Of a stretch of 64,000 bases of DNA, positions 52,792 to 60,846 are shown in pieces. The position numbers and the translations under genes were made by a program. Numbering within the stretch: the first letter of the stretch is position 1; each line of letters starts with the position of its first letter. The DNA is from Bacillota bacterium (GTDB lineage Bacteria > Bacillota > Clostridia > Acetivibrionales > DTU013), in assembly GCA_023426125.1 (NCBI GenBank), contig JAFABI010000073.1:1-64000 (forward strand). The letters are read 5' to 3'. The notes under the pieces are model-generated. The model ran no database searches and was not told the DNA's origin. It saw only the letters and a program-made list of their open reading frames with translations.

Positions 52792-53037
52792 ATGGCGGTA
52801 AAAATAAGACTGAAGAGAATAGGCGCAAAAAAGAACCCGTTCTACAGAGTCGTAGTAGCTGATTCAAGATATCCCCGTGACGGAAGGTTTATTGAGGAGC
52901 TGGGTACGTACAATCCTTTGACGGATCCCGCAGAAGTCAAAATCGACGGAGAAAAGGCGGCTGCATGGATTAAAAATGGCGCGCAGCCGACCGATACGGT
53001 AAAATCCTTATTGAAGAAGACAGGTGTAATTCAGTAG
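52792..53037 (+). CDS. rpsP: 30S ribosomal protein S16
   Basis: 81 residues, ATG 52792 behind AGGAGGTGA. MAVKIRLKRIGAKKNPFYRV is the highly conserved start. Structural 30S protein. It heads a run of ribosome-maturation genes (khpA, rimM, trmD). Confidence 0.98.
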   Translation: MAVKIRLKRIGAKKNPFYRVVVADSRYPRDGRFIEELGTYNPLTDPAEVKIDGEKAAAWIKNGAQPTDTVKSLLKKTGVIQ

Positions 53038-53073
53038 TTCTGGGACGCTTAGCAAGCGCGGGAGGTGCAGTTG

Positions 53074-53304
53074 ATGAAAGAACTTCTCGAAACAATTGCG
53101 CGGGCTCTTGTCGATTACCCCGACGAGGTGTCCGTGAATGAAGTTGAAGGCGATAATATCACGATACTGGAGCTGAGAGTATCAAAGGAAGACATGGGTA
53201 AGGTAATCGGTAAACAGGGAAGGATAGCCAAAGCTGTCCGAACGGTTGTAAAAGCAGCAGCAGTGAAAGAAAATGTAAGAGTTGCAGTGGAGATCGTTCA
53301 ATAA
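53074..53304 (+). CDS. khpA: RNA-binding protein KhpA (KH domain)
   Basis: 76 residues, ATG 53074 behind GGGAGGTG. The KH motif GKVIGKQGRIAKAVRTVVKA (about 45-64) with the GXXG loop KQGR is clear. In Firmicutes KhpA pairs with KhpB and binds many RNAs, affecting cell size. It sits in its usual place between rpsP and rimM. Confidence 0.95.
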   Translation: MKELLETIARALVDYPDEVSVNEVEGDNITILELRVSKEDMGKVIGKQGRIAKAVRTVVKAAAVKENVRVAVEIVQ

Positions 53305-53318
53305 AAAGGTGATTTGGG

Positions 53319-53350
53319 TACTACAGCGAAAAAATACTTTCGCTGTAGTA
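53319..53350. repeat. 13-bp hairpin between khpA and rimM
   Basis: TACTACAGCGAAA and TTTCGCTGTAGTA are perfect arms around AAATAC, 15 bp after the khpA stop. No clean T-run (TTGATCATCTTTT follows), so an attenuator or processing site is more likely than full termination. Confidence 0.6.
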
Positions 53351-53399
53351 TTGATCATCTTTTATTCGTATGCTCCGTTTTAGCATAAGAGGTATTTTC

Positions 53400-53918
53400 A
53401 TGTACGAGGAATTGCAGATAGGTAAAATCGTAAATATACAGGGAATCAGGGGAGAGGTGAGAGTAATTCCCCTCACCGACAATCCCGAAAGGTTTAAAAA
53501 GCTTGATTGGGTATATGTTGATAAAAATGGAGTAAAAGATAAATACTATCTGGAAGGCGTTAAATATCTGAAGAACATGGTTGTATTGAAGTTCAAAGGA
53601 GTCGATGCTCCGGAAGCTGCAGAGGCTTTGCGGGACGCTTTTTTGCTGGTTGACAGGAAGAATGCGGTAAAGCTTCCCCAAGACAGTTTTTTTGTCTGCG
53701 ATCTTATAGGTCTTGAAGTGAGCGACGAGAATGGCCGGCATCTGGGGAAGCTGCATAATGTCCTTCAAACAGGAAGCAACGATGTTTACGTTATAAAAAA
53801 CGAAAGCGGCGGAGAAATACTGCTGCCTGCCCTTAAAAGCGTTGTCAGGGAGATATCCTTTGAAGAAGGCAGAATGCGTGTAATTGTCCCGAAAGGATTG
53901 CTGGATGATGAAATTTGA
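53400..53918 (+). CDS. rimM: Ribosome maturation factor RimM
   Basis: 172 residues; ATG 53400 behind AGAGG gives MYEELQIGKIVNIQGIRGEV. The N-terminal RimM domain (VIPLTDNPERF) and PRC-barrel (DLIGLEVSDENGRHLGKL, NDVYVIK) are both present. It assists 30S head assembly with S19. Its stop overlaps the trmD start by 11 nt. Confidence 0.96.
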   Translation: MYEELQIGKIVNIQGIRGEVRVIPLTDNPERFKKLDWVYVDKNGVKDKYYLEGVKYLKNMVVLKFKGVDAPEAAEALRDAFLLVDRKNAVKLPQDSFFVCDLIGLEVSDENGRHLGKLHNVLQTGSNDVYVIKNESGGEILLPALKSVVREISFEEGRMRVIVPKGLLDDEI

Positions 53919-54648
53919 CATACTGACCGTATTTCCTGATTTGTTTGCGGCAATCCTTGGAGAAAGCATCATTGGAAGAGCACAGGAGAATGAGCTGGTG
54001 AGCATCCGTGCGGTGAACATCCGCGATTTTTCCAGGGACAAGCATAAAAAAACCGACGACTACCCGTATGGCGGCGGTAATGGCATGGTAATGCTTGCCC
54101 AGCCCATATTTGACGCATATATGTCAATCCGGGAAAAGCTGGATTACAAACCCAGAGTCATCTATATGAGTCCTCAGGGAAGAAGGCTCGACCAAAGCCT
54201 TGTGGAGGAGCTGTCGCAGTATGAGCATATGATTCTGCTGTGCGGACACTATGAAGGCGTTGATGAAAGAGTGCTGGATGAGATTGTGGATGAAGAGGTC
54301 TCCATCGGCGATTATGTGCTGACAGGCGGCGAACTGCCTGCCATGGTGCTTATTGACGCCGTATGCAGGACCATTCCCGGCGTGCTGTCCAATGAGGAAT
54401 CCTATTCCGAAGAGTCACATTGCGGCGGGCTTCTGGAGTATCCCCAATATACCCGGCCGGGTGAATTCAATCACAGGAAGGTGCCTGACATTCTGATGTC
54501 AGGACATCATGCCAATATAAAACGGTGGCGGAGACAGCAATCCTTGCTGAGAACGTATAAAAAAAGGCCCGATTTGCTGGAAAAAATCGTACTGGAGCCG
54601 GAAGACCGGAAATTGTTGGACGAGGCTTTGCGTGGTTTGGGATTATGA
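53908..54648 (+). CDS. trmD: tRNA (guanine-N1)-methyltransferase
   Basis: 246 residues from ATG 53908 (MKFDILTVFPDLF); ATG 53905 is also in frame. The trefoil-knot SPOUT fold shows YMSPQGRRLDQ, LCGHYEGVDERVLDE and SIGDYVLTGGELPAM. It methylates G37 of tRNAs to hold the reading frame. Overlaps rimM. Confidence 0.97.
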   Translation: MKFDILTVFPDLFAAILGESIIGRAQENELVSIRAVNIRDFSRDKHKKTDDYPYGGGNGMVMLAQPIFDAYMSIREKLDYKPRVIYMSPQGRRLDQSLVEELSQYEHMILLCGHYEGVDERVLDEIVDEEVSIGDYVLTGGELPAMVLIDAVCRTIPGVLSNEESYSEESHCGGLLEYPQYTRPGEFNHRKVPDILMSGHHANIKRWRRQQSLLRTYKKRPDLLEKIVLEPEDRKLLDEALRGLGL

Positions 54649-54666
54649 TTTGTTTGGAAAAAAATA

Positions 54667-54696
54667 TTTACAAAAAACACCGCACTGTGATATAAT
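54667..54696 (+). promoter_or_regulatory. Promoter of rplS
   Basis: TTTACA (54667-54672), 18 bp, TATAAT (54691-54696). Confidence 0.65.
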
Positions 54697-54699
54697 GTT

Positions 54700-54770
54700 C
54701 TGCGTGCGTAGTACGGGCGGTCCTCTGAGCTTTGATTCAACGCTCACGAACGTCCTGGAAGGAAGGAGGA
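54700..54770 (+). ncRNA. Putative L19 ribosomal leader
   Basis: A short structured leader between the promoter and GGAAGGAGG of rplS, with GGGCGGTCCTCTGAGC and CGTCCTGGAAGG as paired-looking parts. An L19 autoregulatory leader is known in Firmicutes at this position; I could not verify the full motif. Confidence 0.4.
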
Positions 54771-54776
54771 AGAACA

Positions 54777-55133
54777 ATGGACATCATAAAAGCAATTGAA
54801 CAGGAACAGTTACGTACCGATTTGCCGAAACTCGCGATCGGTGATTATGTAAAAGTTCATCTGAAAGTTAAGGAAGGTAACAGGGAAAGACTCCAGGTAT
54901 TTGAAGGTACCGTGATTGCGTTGAAAGGTAGCGGAGTCAAGGAAACTTTCACAGTCAGGAGGGTTTCCTACGGAGTCGGCGTGGAAAGAATCTTGCCGGT
55001 TCATTCTCCAAAGATCGATCATATCGATGTAGTAAGAAAAGGTAAGGTAAGACGGGCTAAGCTCTATTTCCTGCGTGAAAGGGTAGGCAAGGCTTCCAAG
55101 ATTAAAGAAAAGCTTCAAAGCAAGGACGAATAA
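54777..55133 (+). CDS. rplS: 50S ribosomal protein L19
   Basis: 118 residues, ATG 54777 behind GGAAGGAGG. MDIIKAIEQEQLRTDLPKLA, GDYVKVHLKVKEGNRERLQV in part, RVSYGVGVERILPVHSP, KVRRAKLYFLRER are standard. It bridges the subunits. Own promoter and leader upstream, a terminator 14 bp after. Confidence 0.98.
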   Translation: MDIIKAIEQEQLRTDLPKLAIGDYVKVHLKVKEGNRERLQVFEGTVIALKGSGVKETFTVRRVSYGVGVERILPVHSPKIDHIDVVRKGKVRRAKLYFLRERVGKASKIKEKLQSKDE

Positions 55134-55146
55134 TTGAAACATGTAT

Positions 55147-55174
55147 AAAAGGGACATCATGTCCCTTTTATATT
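55147..55174 (+). terminator. Intrinsic terminator of rplS
   Basis: AAAAGGGACA and TGTCCCTTTT pair perfectly around TCA; TATATTT follows. Confidence 0.85.
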
Positions 55175-55181
55175 TAAGAGA

Positions 55182-55844
55182 ATGTCAGAAAAGTTGGTGT
55201 ACAAGGTGACGGAAGGTACCGGAAAATCAAACAGGTTGAAGGAAGTGCTACAGTGGGTTGAAGCTATATTGCTGGCTGTGATCATTGCATTTCTTATCCG
55301 TGGTTTTGTATTTGAACCCGTTTATGTTGAAGGCGAGTCCATGGAAAACACCTTATCCACCGCGGAAAGGCTCATCGTATATAAGCTGGGCTATTATTTC
55401 AACCCTCCGGAAAAAGGAGATATCATCGTATTACAATATCAGGAAGGCATTACCGGATTTCTTCCTTTTATGAACGATATCCCGATTTTTAAAAAGGCCA
55501 TACCTTCCATCAGCGAAGTTGATTATATAAAGCGGGTAGTTGCAGTTCCGGGCGACAAGCTGGATATCCGGGACGGATATGTCTTTTTAAATGATATAAA
55601 GCAGGAGGAGCCATATTTAAGGGAAAATGGGGTAACCTATAACCAGAGCCTTGAGCTTCCCATGGTTATTCCGCCGGAAAGGGTCGCAGTAATGGGGGAT
55701 AACCGGTTGAACAGTAGAGACAGCAGGCAGATAGGGTTGATTGAATATAACAGGATAAAGGGCAAGGCGATCTTTCGGATCTGGCCCCGGGAAGCCATCG
55801 GAGGACTCTATAATACTTTAAAAAATGCAGGTGAACCGAAGTGA
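55182..55844 (+). CDS. lepB: Signal peptidase I
   Basis: 220 residues with one N-terminal transmembrane helix (about 24-46; VEAILLAVIIAFLIRGFVFE). Catalytic Ser lies in VEGESMENTL, the general-base Lys in DYIKRVVAVPGDKL, and the conserved box GDNRLNSRDSR in the C-terminal third. It removes signal peptides outside the membrane. The start at 55182 has a weak site (TAAGAG). Its stop overlaps the rbgA GTG by four bases. Confidence 0.95.
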   Translation: MSEKLVYKVTEGTGKSNRLKEVLQWVEAILLAVIIAFLIRGFVFEPVYVEGESMENTLSTAERLIVYKLGYYFNPPEKGDIIVLQYQEGITGFLPFMNDIPIFKKAIPSISEVDYIKRVVAVPGDKLDIRDGYVFLNDIKQEEPYLRENGVTYNQSLELPMVIPPERVAVMGDNRLNSRDSRQIGLIEYNRIKGKAIFRIWPREAIGGLYNTLKNAGEPK

Positions 55845-56692
55845 ATATTCATTGGTTTCCGGGCCATATGGCCAAAACCCGAAGGCTGCTGGCAGAAAAT
55901 TTGAAGCTGGTTGATGTCGTTATCGAATTACTGGATGCAAGGATCCCGGCCAGCAGCAAAAATCCCGAGATCGACGCCATCATAAACAATAAGCCAAGGA
56001 TCGTTGCCATGAACAAGTCCGATCTGGCGGATGAAGCCGCTTCGAGGGAATGGCTCAAATGGTACGGTGCAAAAGGCAGTGCGGTTATTTTCATTGATTC
56101 CATCAAAGGGAGCGGCATAGCCCAGCTGAAAACCAGCCTGCGGGAACGGATGAAAGAGCGCGTCGAAAGAGATAAGCAGAAGGGCAGGATATTCAGGCCG
56201 ATACGTACCATGGTGGTGGGTATTCCCAATGTGGGCAAATCTTCCTTTATAAATAAAATTGCCGGCAAGGCCAGCGCGGTAACAGGAGACAGGCCCGGAG
56301 TCACAAGGGGCAAGCAGTGGATCAGGATTAACGAGGAAATAGAGCTCCTGGATACGCCGGGAATCCTGTGGCCAAAATTTGAAGACAGGCAAACAGCTTT
56401 AAATCTTGCATTTACAGGTGCTATCAAGGATGAGATCATGGACACCGTCGAAATTGCCGCTGCGCTCCTTGAAAAGCTGGCTTCCTGCTATCCCTCCTTA
56501 TTGGCGGCAAGGTTTAAACTGCAAAGCCTTGAGGAGCAGACCGGCTTGATGCTGCTTGAGTCCTGCGGAAAAAACAGGGGCTGCGTGGTGGCGGGCGGTG
56601 AAATCGATTTGCAGAGGATTTCCACCATCGTACTGGATGAGTTCCGGGGCGGCAAAATCGGCAGGATTTCTCTGGAAAGACCGGCATTGTAA
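55841..56692 (+). CDS. rbgA: Ribosome biogenesis GTPase RbgA (YlqF)
   Basis: 283 residues, GTG start. It is a circularly permuted GTPase: G4 NKSD comes first (about residue 58), then G1 GIPNVGKSSFINK and G3 DTPGILWP. MNIHWFPGHMAKTRR is the typical N-terminus. It helps late 50S assembly. Overlaps lepB by four bases. A MITE-like element begins at its stop codon. Confidence 0.96.
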   Translation: MNIHWFPGHMAKTRRLLAENLKLVDVVIELLDARIPASSKNPEIDAIINNKPRIVAMNKSDLADEAASREWLKWYGAKGSAVIFIDSIKGSGIAQLKTSLRERMKERVERDKQKGRIFRPIRTMVVGIPNVGKSSFINKIAGKASAVTGDRPGVTRGKQWIRINEEIELLDTPGILWPKFEDRQTALNLAFTGAIKDEIMDTVEIAAALLEKLASCYPSLLAARFKLQSLEEQTGLMLLESCGKNRGCVVAGGEIDLQRISTIVLDEFRGGKIGRISLERPAL

Positions 56693-56792
56693 GTACTGGT
56701 GCAAATATAACTTCCCATATAGGTTTCGGAAAATGCAGTCCGTTGCGGCCGGCATTTTCTGAAAAACGTGAAGTAATATTTGCAGTACTCCT
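56691..56792 (-). mobile_element. MITE-like element, copy 2
   Basis: Begins AAGTACTGGTGCAAATATAA and ends GTAATATTTGCAGTACTCC. These ends are imperfect inverted repeats. The reverse complement matches copy 1 (23581-23728), including GGCCGCAACGGACTGCATTT, minus about 45 bp in the middle. The first bases overlap the rbgA stop codon TAA. Confidence 0.75.
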
Positions 56793-56850
56793 AAGAAAAA
56801 AAACTTTATAGCTTTTGTGTCCTTGTGCACAGCAAAGGAATGTATGTTAT

Positions 56851-57510
56851 ATGAAACAAACCGCAAAGCAGCAAAAGGAAAAAGCCGCCCTGGAGGCGGA
56901 AATTGCCCGTTATCGCGCAATGTGTTCCTATGAGGAAGCCGCCTATGCCGACGGTGTGAAAATAATCGGCGGTATAGACGAAGCCGGCAGGGGACCTCTG
57001 GCAGGGCCTGTTGTGGCATCCTGCGTCATTCTGCCCCAGGATGCATTCATCAAAGGGTTAAATGATTCAAAAAAGTTGTCTGCCGCCAAACGCGACCTCT
57101 TATACGATGAAATACTTGAAAAGGCCATTGCTTTAAGCACCGGCATCGTTGATGAAAAATGCATTGATGAAATCAATATTCTCAATGCCACAAAAAAGGC
57201 AATGAAAATGGCAATCGACACCATCAAACCGGTTCCGGAGCTTTTGCTGATCGACGCCGTGAAGCTTCCGGACGTGCCGGTAAGGCAAATGCCCATTATT
57301 AAGGGAGATGCCTTGAGCGTGTCCATTGCAGCAGCCTCCATCATCGCCAAGGTGACGAGAGACAGGATGATCGAGGAGCTTGACACGATTTATCCGGAAT
57401 ATGGTTTCAAACAGCACAAAGGCTATGGGACCGAAGAACATATAAATGCTATAAAAAAATTCGGAATTTGTCCGATACATAGAATAAGCTTTACAAAGAA
57501 TTTTCTATAA
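56851..57510 (+). CDS. rnhB: Ribonuclease HII
   Basis: 219 residues from ATG 56851. GGIDEAGRGPLAGPVVAS holds the catalytic Asp-Glu; further acidic residues lie in LLIDAVKLP and IAAASIIAKVTRD. It removes ribonucleotides and RNA-DNA hybrids. The first 25 residues form a helical extension typical of Firmicutes RNase HII. AAGGAA is the ribosome site, and the leader resembles that of rnc. Confidence 0.96.
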   Translation: MKQTAKQQKEKAALEAEIARYRAMCSYEEAAYADGVKIIGGIDEAGRGPLAGPVVASCVILPQDAFIKGLNDSKKLSAAKRDLLYDEILEKAIALSTGIVDEKCIDEINILNATKKAMKMAIDTIKPVPELLLIDAVKLPDVPVRQMPIIKGDALSVSIAAASIIAKVTRDRMIEELDTIYPEYGFKQHKGYGTEEHINAIKKFGICPIHRISFTKNFL

Positions 57511-57531
57511 GTCCAGAAGGAAATGTATTTT

Positions 57532-59169
57532 ATGAGGATCAATGCCGTTATCACCGAGCAGGCCTCTTCCTCCAAGGGAGTGGCCGATATCCTGGGAAAG
57601 CTTGATACAGGCGATCTAGTCAGAGCCAGAGTACTAGAAATGACTTCCGGCGAATTGCTGTTAAAGCTTTCCGACGGTACGGTTCTTCGTGCGGCAATTG
57701 CCTCCGAGATCGACACGGCTCCGGGAGAGAACCTGGAGCTTGTGGTAAAAGGAAGGAACGGCGGAACCCTAATCCTTGAAACCGTAAAAAAAGACGCCTT
57801 GAGTCCGGAAAATTCCCGCAATGAGACCATGAAGCTGCTGGACAGCCTTAATATAAAGCCTGATGCAAGAAACATGCTGCTGGCCGGTGAGGTCAAAACA
57901 GCCGGTGTTCATGCAACCAGGGAATTATTGGACAATGTCTCCCTGCTGCTGGACCAATTCAAGGCTCTCACGCCTGAGAAAGCGGTTTTTTTGTCTTCAA
58001 AAGGCCTTTCCTCCGGGCACTATTCCCTGGATGCAGCCATAAGGCTTATTGAAGGCAACTTAAAGCTTGGCGGCCAGTTGGAGGATTTGTATTCCATTCT
58101 TTCAAAGCTTGCTGATGGCGATGTGATGAACGAACCGGCCCAAAACAGCCGGCAACTGCAAAAAATACCGGCTCCCGATCCAGGGAGCATTCTTTCCACA
58201 ATGGATGAAACCACCGGCAATATCGCAAATAAGCTTCCACTAAACCGACAAACAGCCGTCGATAATGGAAACGTCAATCATCCGGCAAATTTGCCGGGAA
58301 ATCGTATGGTGACCGGCAAGGAAGACAGCGCAGGTGGGAATTCGCCTGGCGGAGCTTCCTTACTAATCATGCAGGAAAGTGGGGAGGAGGCAAGCCCTGC
58401 CGCCAAACAAAGTAATGCCTCTTTAACGGGGGGAGCTCCGGAGGCCAATCCCGATGAAGCTGCATTTCTTAAAACGGTAAAACAGGACCAGGAGGTTCTT
58501 CTTAACAAGCCGAATAACCTTGAAGACCGCAGCAATGAAATGAAGGAACTGGCCGGAAAACTCAAGGAAGCCTTCAAAGGCTTGTTTGTACATACGGAAT
58601 CGGAAAAGCTTTCCTCCGAACTGGAAGTGAAAAAGATTTACAGCGACATCCTCGACAAGCTGGATGGCATAAAGCATCTCAGCCAGGGAGCGAGCCCGTC
58701 TGACAGAGCCGACATTATGGCAAAAGCAACCGGTATCGAAGAAGGTATCCGGCTTCTGAACCAGATAAGCACAAATAATGTATATGTTCAGATACCTTTA
58801 AATCTCTCCGGCTTCCATACAACCATGGAGCTTTATGTAATGAAAAAGGAAAAAAACAAAAAACGGATCGATCCCCGGAATGCCGTCGTACTTTTGTCCC
58901 TGGACACGCAAAACCTTGGCAGGGTGGAAGCATTGATGGATGTAAAGGACAAAAATGTAGGCATAAATCTGAGAGCGGAAGAGCAAAAAGTCATTGACTT
59001 CATGAAGGAAAACTACAGGCACCTTTACGGCAGCTTGCTGGAGAAAGGCTACAAACTGGTGGATGTGAGATACAGGCTGCTGGAGGAAAGGGTAAATCCG
59101 GTCAATGCAGAGCGCCTGGCCGGGAAAGAGCTTAAAGACGGAAGGATGTCTGTGGATTTAAAAATATGA
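57532..59169 (+). CDS. ylqG: YlqG/FliK-like protein of unknown function
   Basis: 545 residues from ATG 57532, 11 bases after AGAAGG; ATG 57523 is too close. The N-terminal part (about 1-80) is beta-rich (LKLSDGTVLRAAI). A helical middle and a low-complexity linker (about 200-330, Gly/Ser/Asn/Pro) follow, then a C-terminal hook-length-control-like domain (YVQIPLNLSGFHTTMELYV, RVEALMDVKDKNVGINLRA). In Bacillus the same place holds ylqG next to ylqH and rnhB. No flagellar genes are near, so a non-flagellar role is possible. Confidence 0.75.
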   Translation: MRINAVITEQASSSKGVADILGKLDTGDLVRARVLEMTSGELLLKLSDGTVLRAAIASEIDTAPGENLELVVKGRNGGTLILETVKKDALSPENSRNETMKLLDSLNIKPDARNMLLAGEVKTAGVHATRELLDNVSLLLDQFKALTPEKAVFLSSKGLSSGHYSLDAAIRLIEGNLKLGGQLEDLYSILSKLADGDVMNEPAQNSRQLQKIPAPDPGSILSTMDETTGNIANKLPLNRQTAVDNGNVNHPANLPGNRMVTGKEDSAGGNSPGGASLLIMQESGEEASPAAKQSNASLTGGAPEANPDEAAFLKTVKQDQEVLLNKPNNLEDRSNEMKELAGKLKEAFKGLFVHTESEKLSSELEVKKIYSDILDKLDGIKHLSQGASPSDRADIMAKATGIEEGIRLLNQISTNNVYVQIPLNLSGFHTTMELYVMKKEKNKKRIDPRNAVVLLSLDTQNLGRVEALMDVKDKNVGINLRAEEQKVIDFMKENYRHLYGSLLEKGYKLVDVRYRLLEERVNPVNAERLAGKELKDGRMSVDLKI

Positions 59170-59528
59170 AAAAGATTACTTCGATTGATACGGGTTTTCA
59201 AGGAAATGGAAATCATTTGATAAATGAAAAAAAGAATGGTAAAAAAATAAAGGAAGTGGCTGCTCTCCGCTATTCACCGGATAAAGACAGGGCACCTTCC
59301 ATCGTTGCTCTGGGCAAAGGCGAGGCTGCGGAAAAAATCATTGAGGCGGCGCAAAAAAGCGAGATCCCGATTTATGAGGACAAGGATTTGGCCCATACCT
59401 TGAATGCCCTGCACATCGGTGATGAAATACCTCCGGAGCTTTACGAGGTAGTGGCGCAGATTCTGATCTTTGTCAGTCGGGTCGATTCAAGCTACGGAGA
59501 ATTGTATGGATCCAGTAAAAAAAGATAA
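59166..59528 (+). CDS. ylqH: FlhB C-terminal-domain-like protein YlqH
   Basis: 120 residues, overlapping ylqG by four bases. The domain VAALRYSPDKDRAPSIVALG, GEAAEKIIEAAQKSEIPIYE, DLAHTLNALHIGDEIPPELY matches the cytoplasmic C-terminus of FlhB. The NPTH autocleavage motif and the membrane part are missing (RYSPDKD replaces RYNPTH). FlhB-CTD-only proteins of this type exist in Firmicutes; function unknown. Confidence 0.8.
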   Translation: MKKITSIDTGFQGNGNHLINEKKNGKKIKEVAALRYSPDKDRAPSIVALGKGEAAEKIIEAAQKSEIPIYEDKDLAHTLNALHIGDEIPPELYEVVAQILIFVSRVDSSYGELYGSSKKR

Positions 59529-59892
59529 CAAGCGAAGCTTTGGAAGCCTGGGAGAGGAACTGGCATGCCGGTATCTCACCGCAAATGGCTGCAGGATCGC
59601 CGAAAAGAACTACAGGGCCGGGAAAATGGGCGAAATTGATATAATTGCTTTTGACGGGGAATATATTTGTTTTGTTGAAGTAAAAACAAGAACAGGGAAT
59701 CTGTTTGGAACGCCGGGCGAGTCCGTCGGCAGGAGAAAACAGGAAAACATCCGGAAGCTGGCATGGACGTATCTGAAATTGCACGGTTTAACTGAAAAGC
59801 CAGTCCGTTTCGATATTGCGGAGGTTACCGGCAGGAAAAGGGATGGAATCTTTGTGCCGGAAAACATTAACCTTATAAAAAATGCTTTTTAG
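59506..59892 (+). CDS. yraN: UPF0102 nuclease-like protein YraN
   Basis: 128 residues from ATG 59506 behind GGAG, overlapping ylqH by 23 nt. The PD-(D/E)XK core reads GEIDIIAFDGEYICFVEVKT with the metal-binding Asp, Glu and Lys (D in EIDII, E-V-K in VEVKTR). RSFGSLGEELACRYL is the conserved N-terminal helix. Function unknown, thought to act on nucleic acid. Usual neighbour of rnhB. Confidence 0.9.
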   Translation: MDPVKKDNKRSFGSLGEELACRYLTANGCRIAEKNYRAGKMGEIDIIAFDGEYICFVEVKTRTGNLFGTPGESVGRRKQENIRKLAWTYLKLHGLTEKPVRFDIAEVTGRKRDGIFVPENINLIKNAF

Positions 59893-59907
59893 CATTAGGG
59901 GGCAGTT

Positions 59908-60846
59908 ATGATTATAGTAGACGCACATTGCGACACGATTACCGAAGCTATGGACAAAAAGGAAAGCTTATATAAAAATGGACTTCACATAGACCTGGAA
60001 CGTTTACAACGTGCCGGGAACCATGTGCAGTTTTTTGCCGCATTTGTGGATCCTATAGAATATAAGGGGTCTGAGCTGCTTAGGTTTATCCGTATACTGG
60101 ACTTCTTCCAGCAGCAGGTTGAACATTACAGTGAATACATAACAATTTGCAGAAGTTATCAGGACATTCAAGATACTCTGGCCATGGGAAGGACAGCTGC
60201 AATACTATCGGTTGAAAACGGTGGAGCGCTTCAGGGGGATCTGTCTGTATTAAGAATGCTTTACCGGCTTGGAGTAAGAAGCATTTGCCTGACGTGGAAT
60301 TTTACAAACGAAATAGCCGATGGGGTAAAGAACAGTGAAAACGGGGTAGGCCTGACTGCATTTGGAAAAGCGGCAGTGGCGGAGATGAACAGACTGGGGA
60401 TGCTGGTGGATGTATCCCATTTATCGGAAAAAAGCTTTTGGGACGTCCATGAGGTCAGCAGCACACCAATCATCGCTTCCCATTCCAATTCCAGAGCGCT
60501 GTGCCGTCATCCGCGGAACCTTGACGATGAACAGCTAAAGGCGATAAAATCGAGTAATGGAGTCATAGGAATCAATCTTTATCCCTGCTTTCTAAATGAC
60601 ACAGGCCATGCTTCAATGGACGATATCCTCAGGCATATTGAGCATATTGCAGCGGTGACGGGAGAAGACCATATAGGTCTGGGAGCGGACTTCGACGGCA
60701 TCGAATGCCTTCCTGAGGGGATACAAGGTATACAGGATGTTGACAAAATTCTGGAAAGGCTTTTGGCTTTGAATTATTCCCAGCAGTTTATTGACAAATT
60801 TGCAGGGGCCAACTTTTTGAGAGTTATCAGGCAGGTTATTTTGTAG
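59908..60846 (+). CDS. Membrane dipeptidase (peptidase M19)
   Basis: 312 residues behind AGGGGGC. The amidohydrolase-fold zinc site is complete: HCD in DAHCDT, Glu in LSVENGG, His in DVSHLSEK, His in IASHSNSRA and Asp in GLGADFDG. The M19 family cleaves dipeptides, often with a D-residue. No signal peptide, so cytoplasmic. Monocistronic by position. Confidence 0.9.
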   Translation: MIIVDAHCDTITEAMDKKESLYKNGLHIDLERLQRAGNHVQFFAAFVDPIEYKGSELLRFIRILDFFQQQVEHYSEYITICRSYQDIQDTLAMGRTAAILSVENGGALQGDLSVLRMLYRLGVRSICLTWNFTNEIADGVKNSENGVGLTAFGKAAVAEMNRLGMLVDVSHLSEKSFWDVHEVSSTPIIASHSNSRALCRHPRNLDDEQLKAIKSSNGVIGINLYPCFLNDTGHASMDDILRHIEHIAAVTGEDHIGLGADFDGIECLPEGIQGIQDVDKILERLLALNYSQQFIDKFAGANFLRVIRQVIL

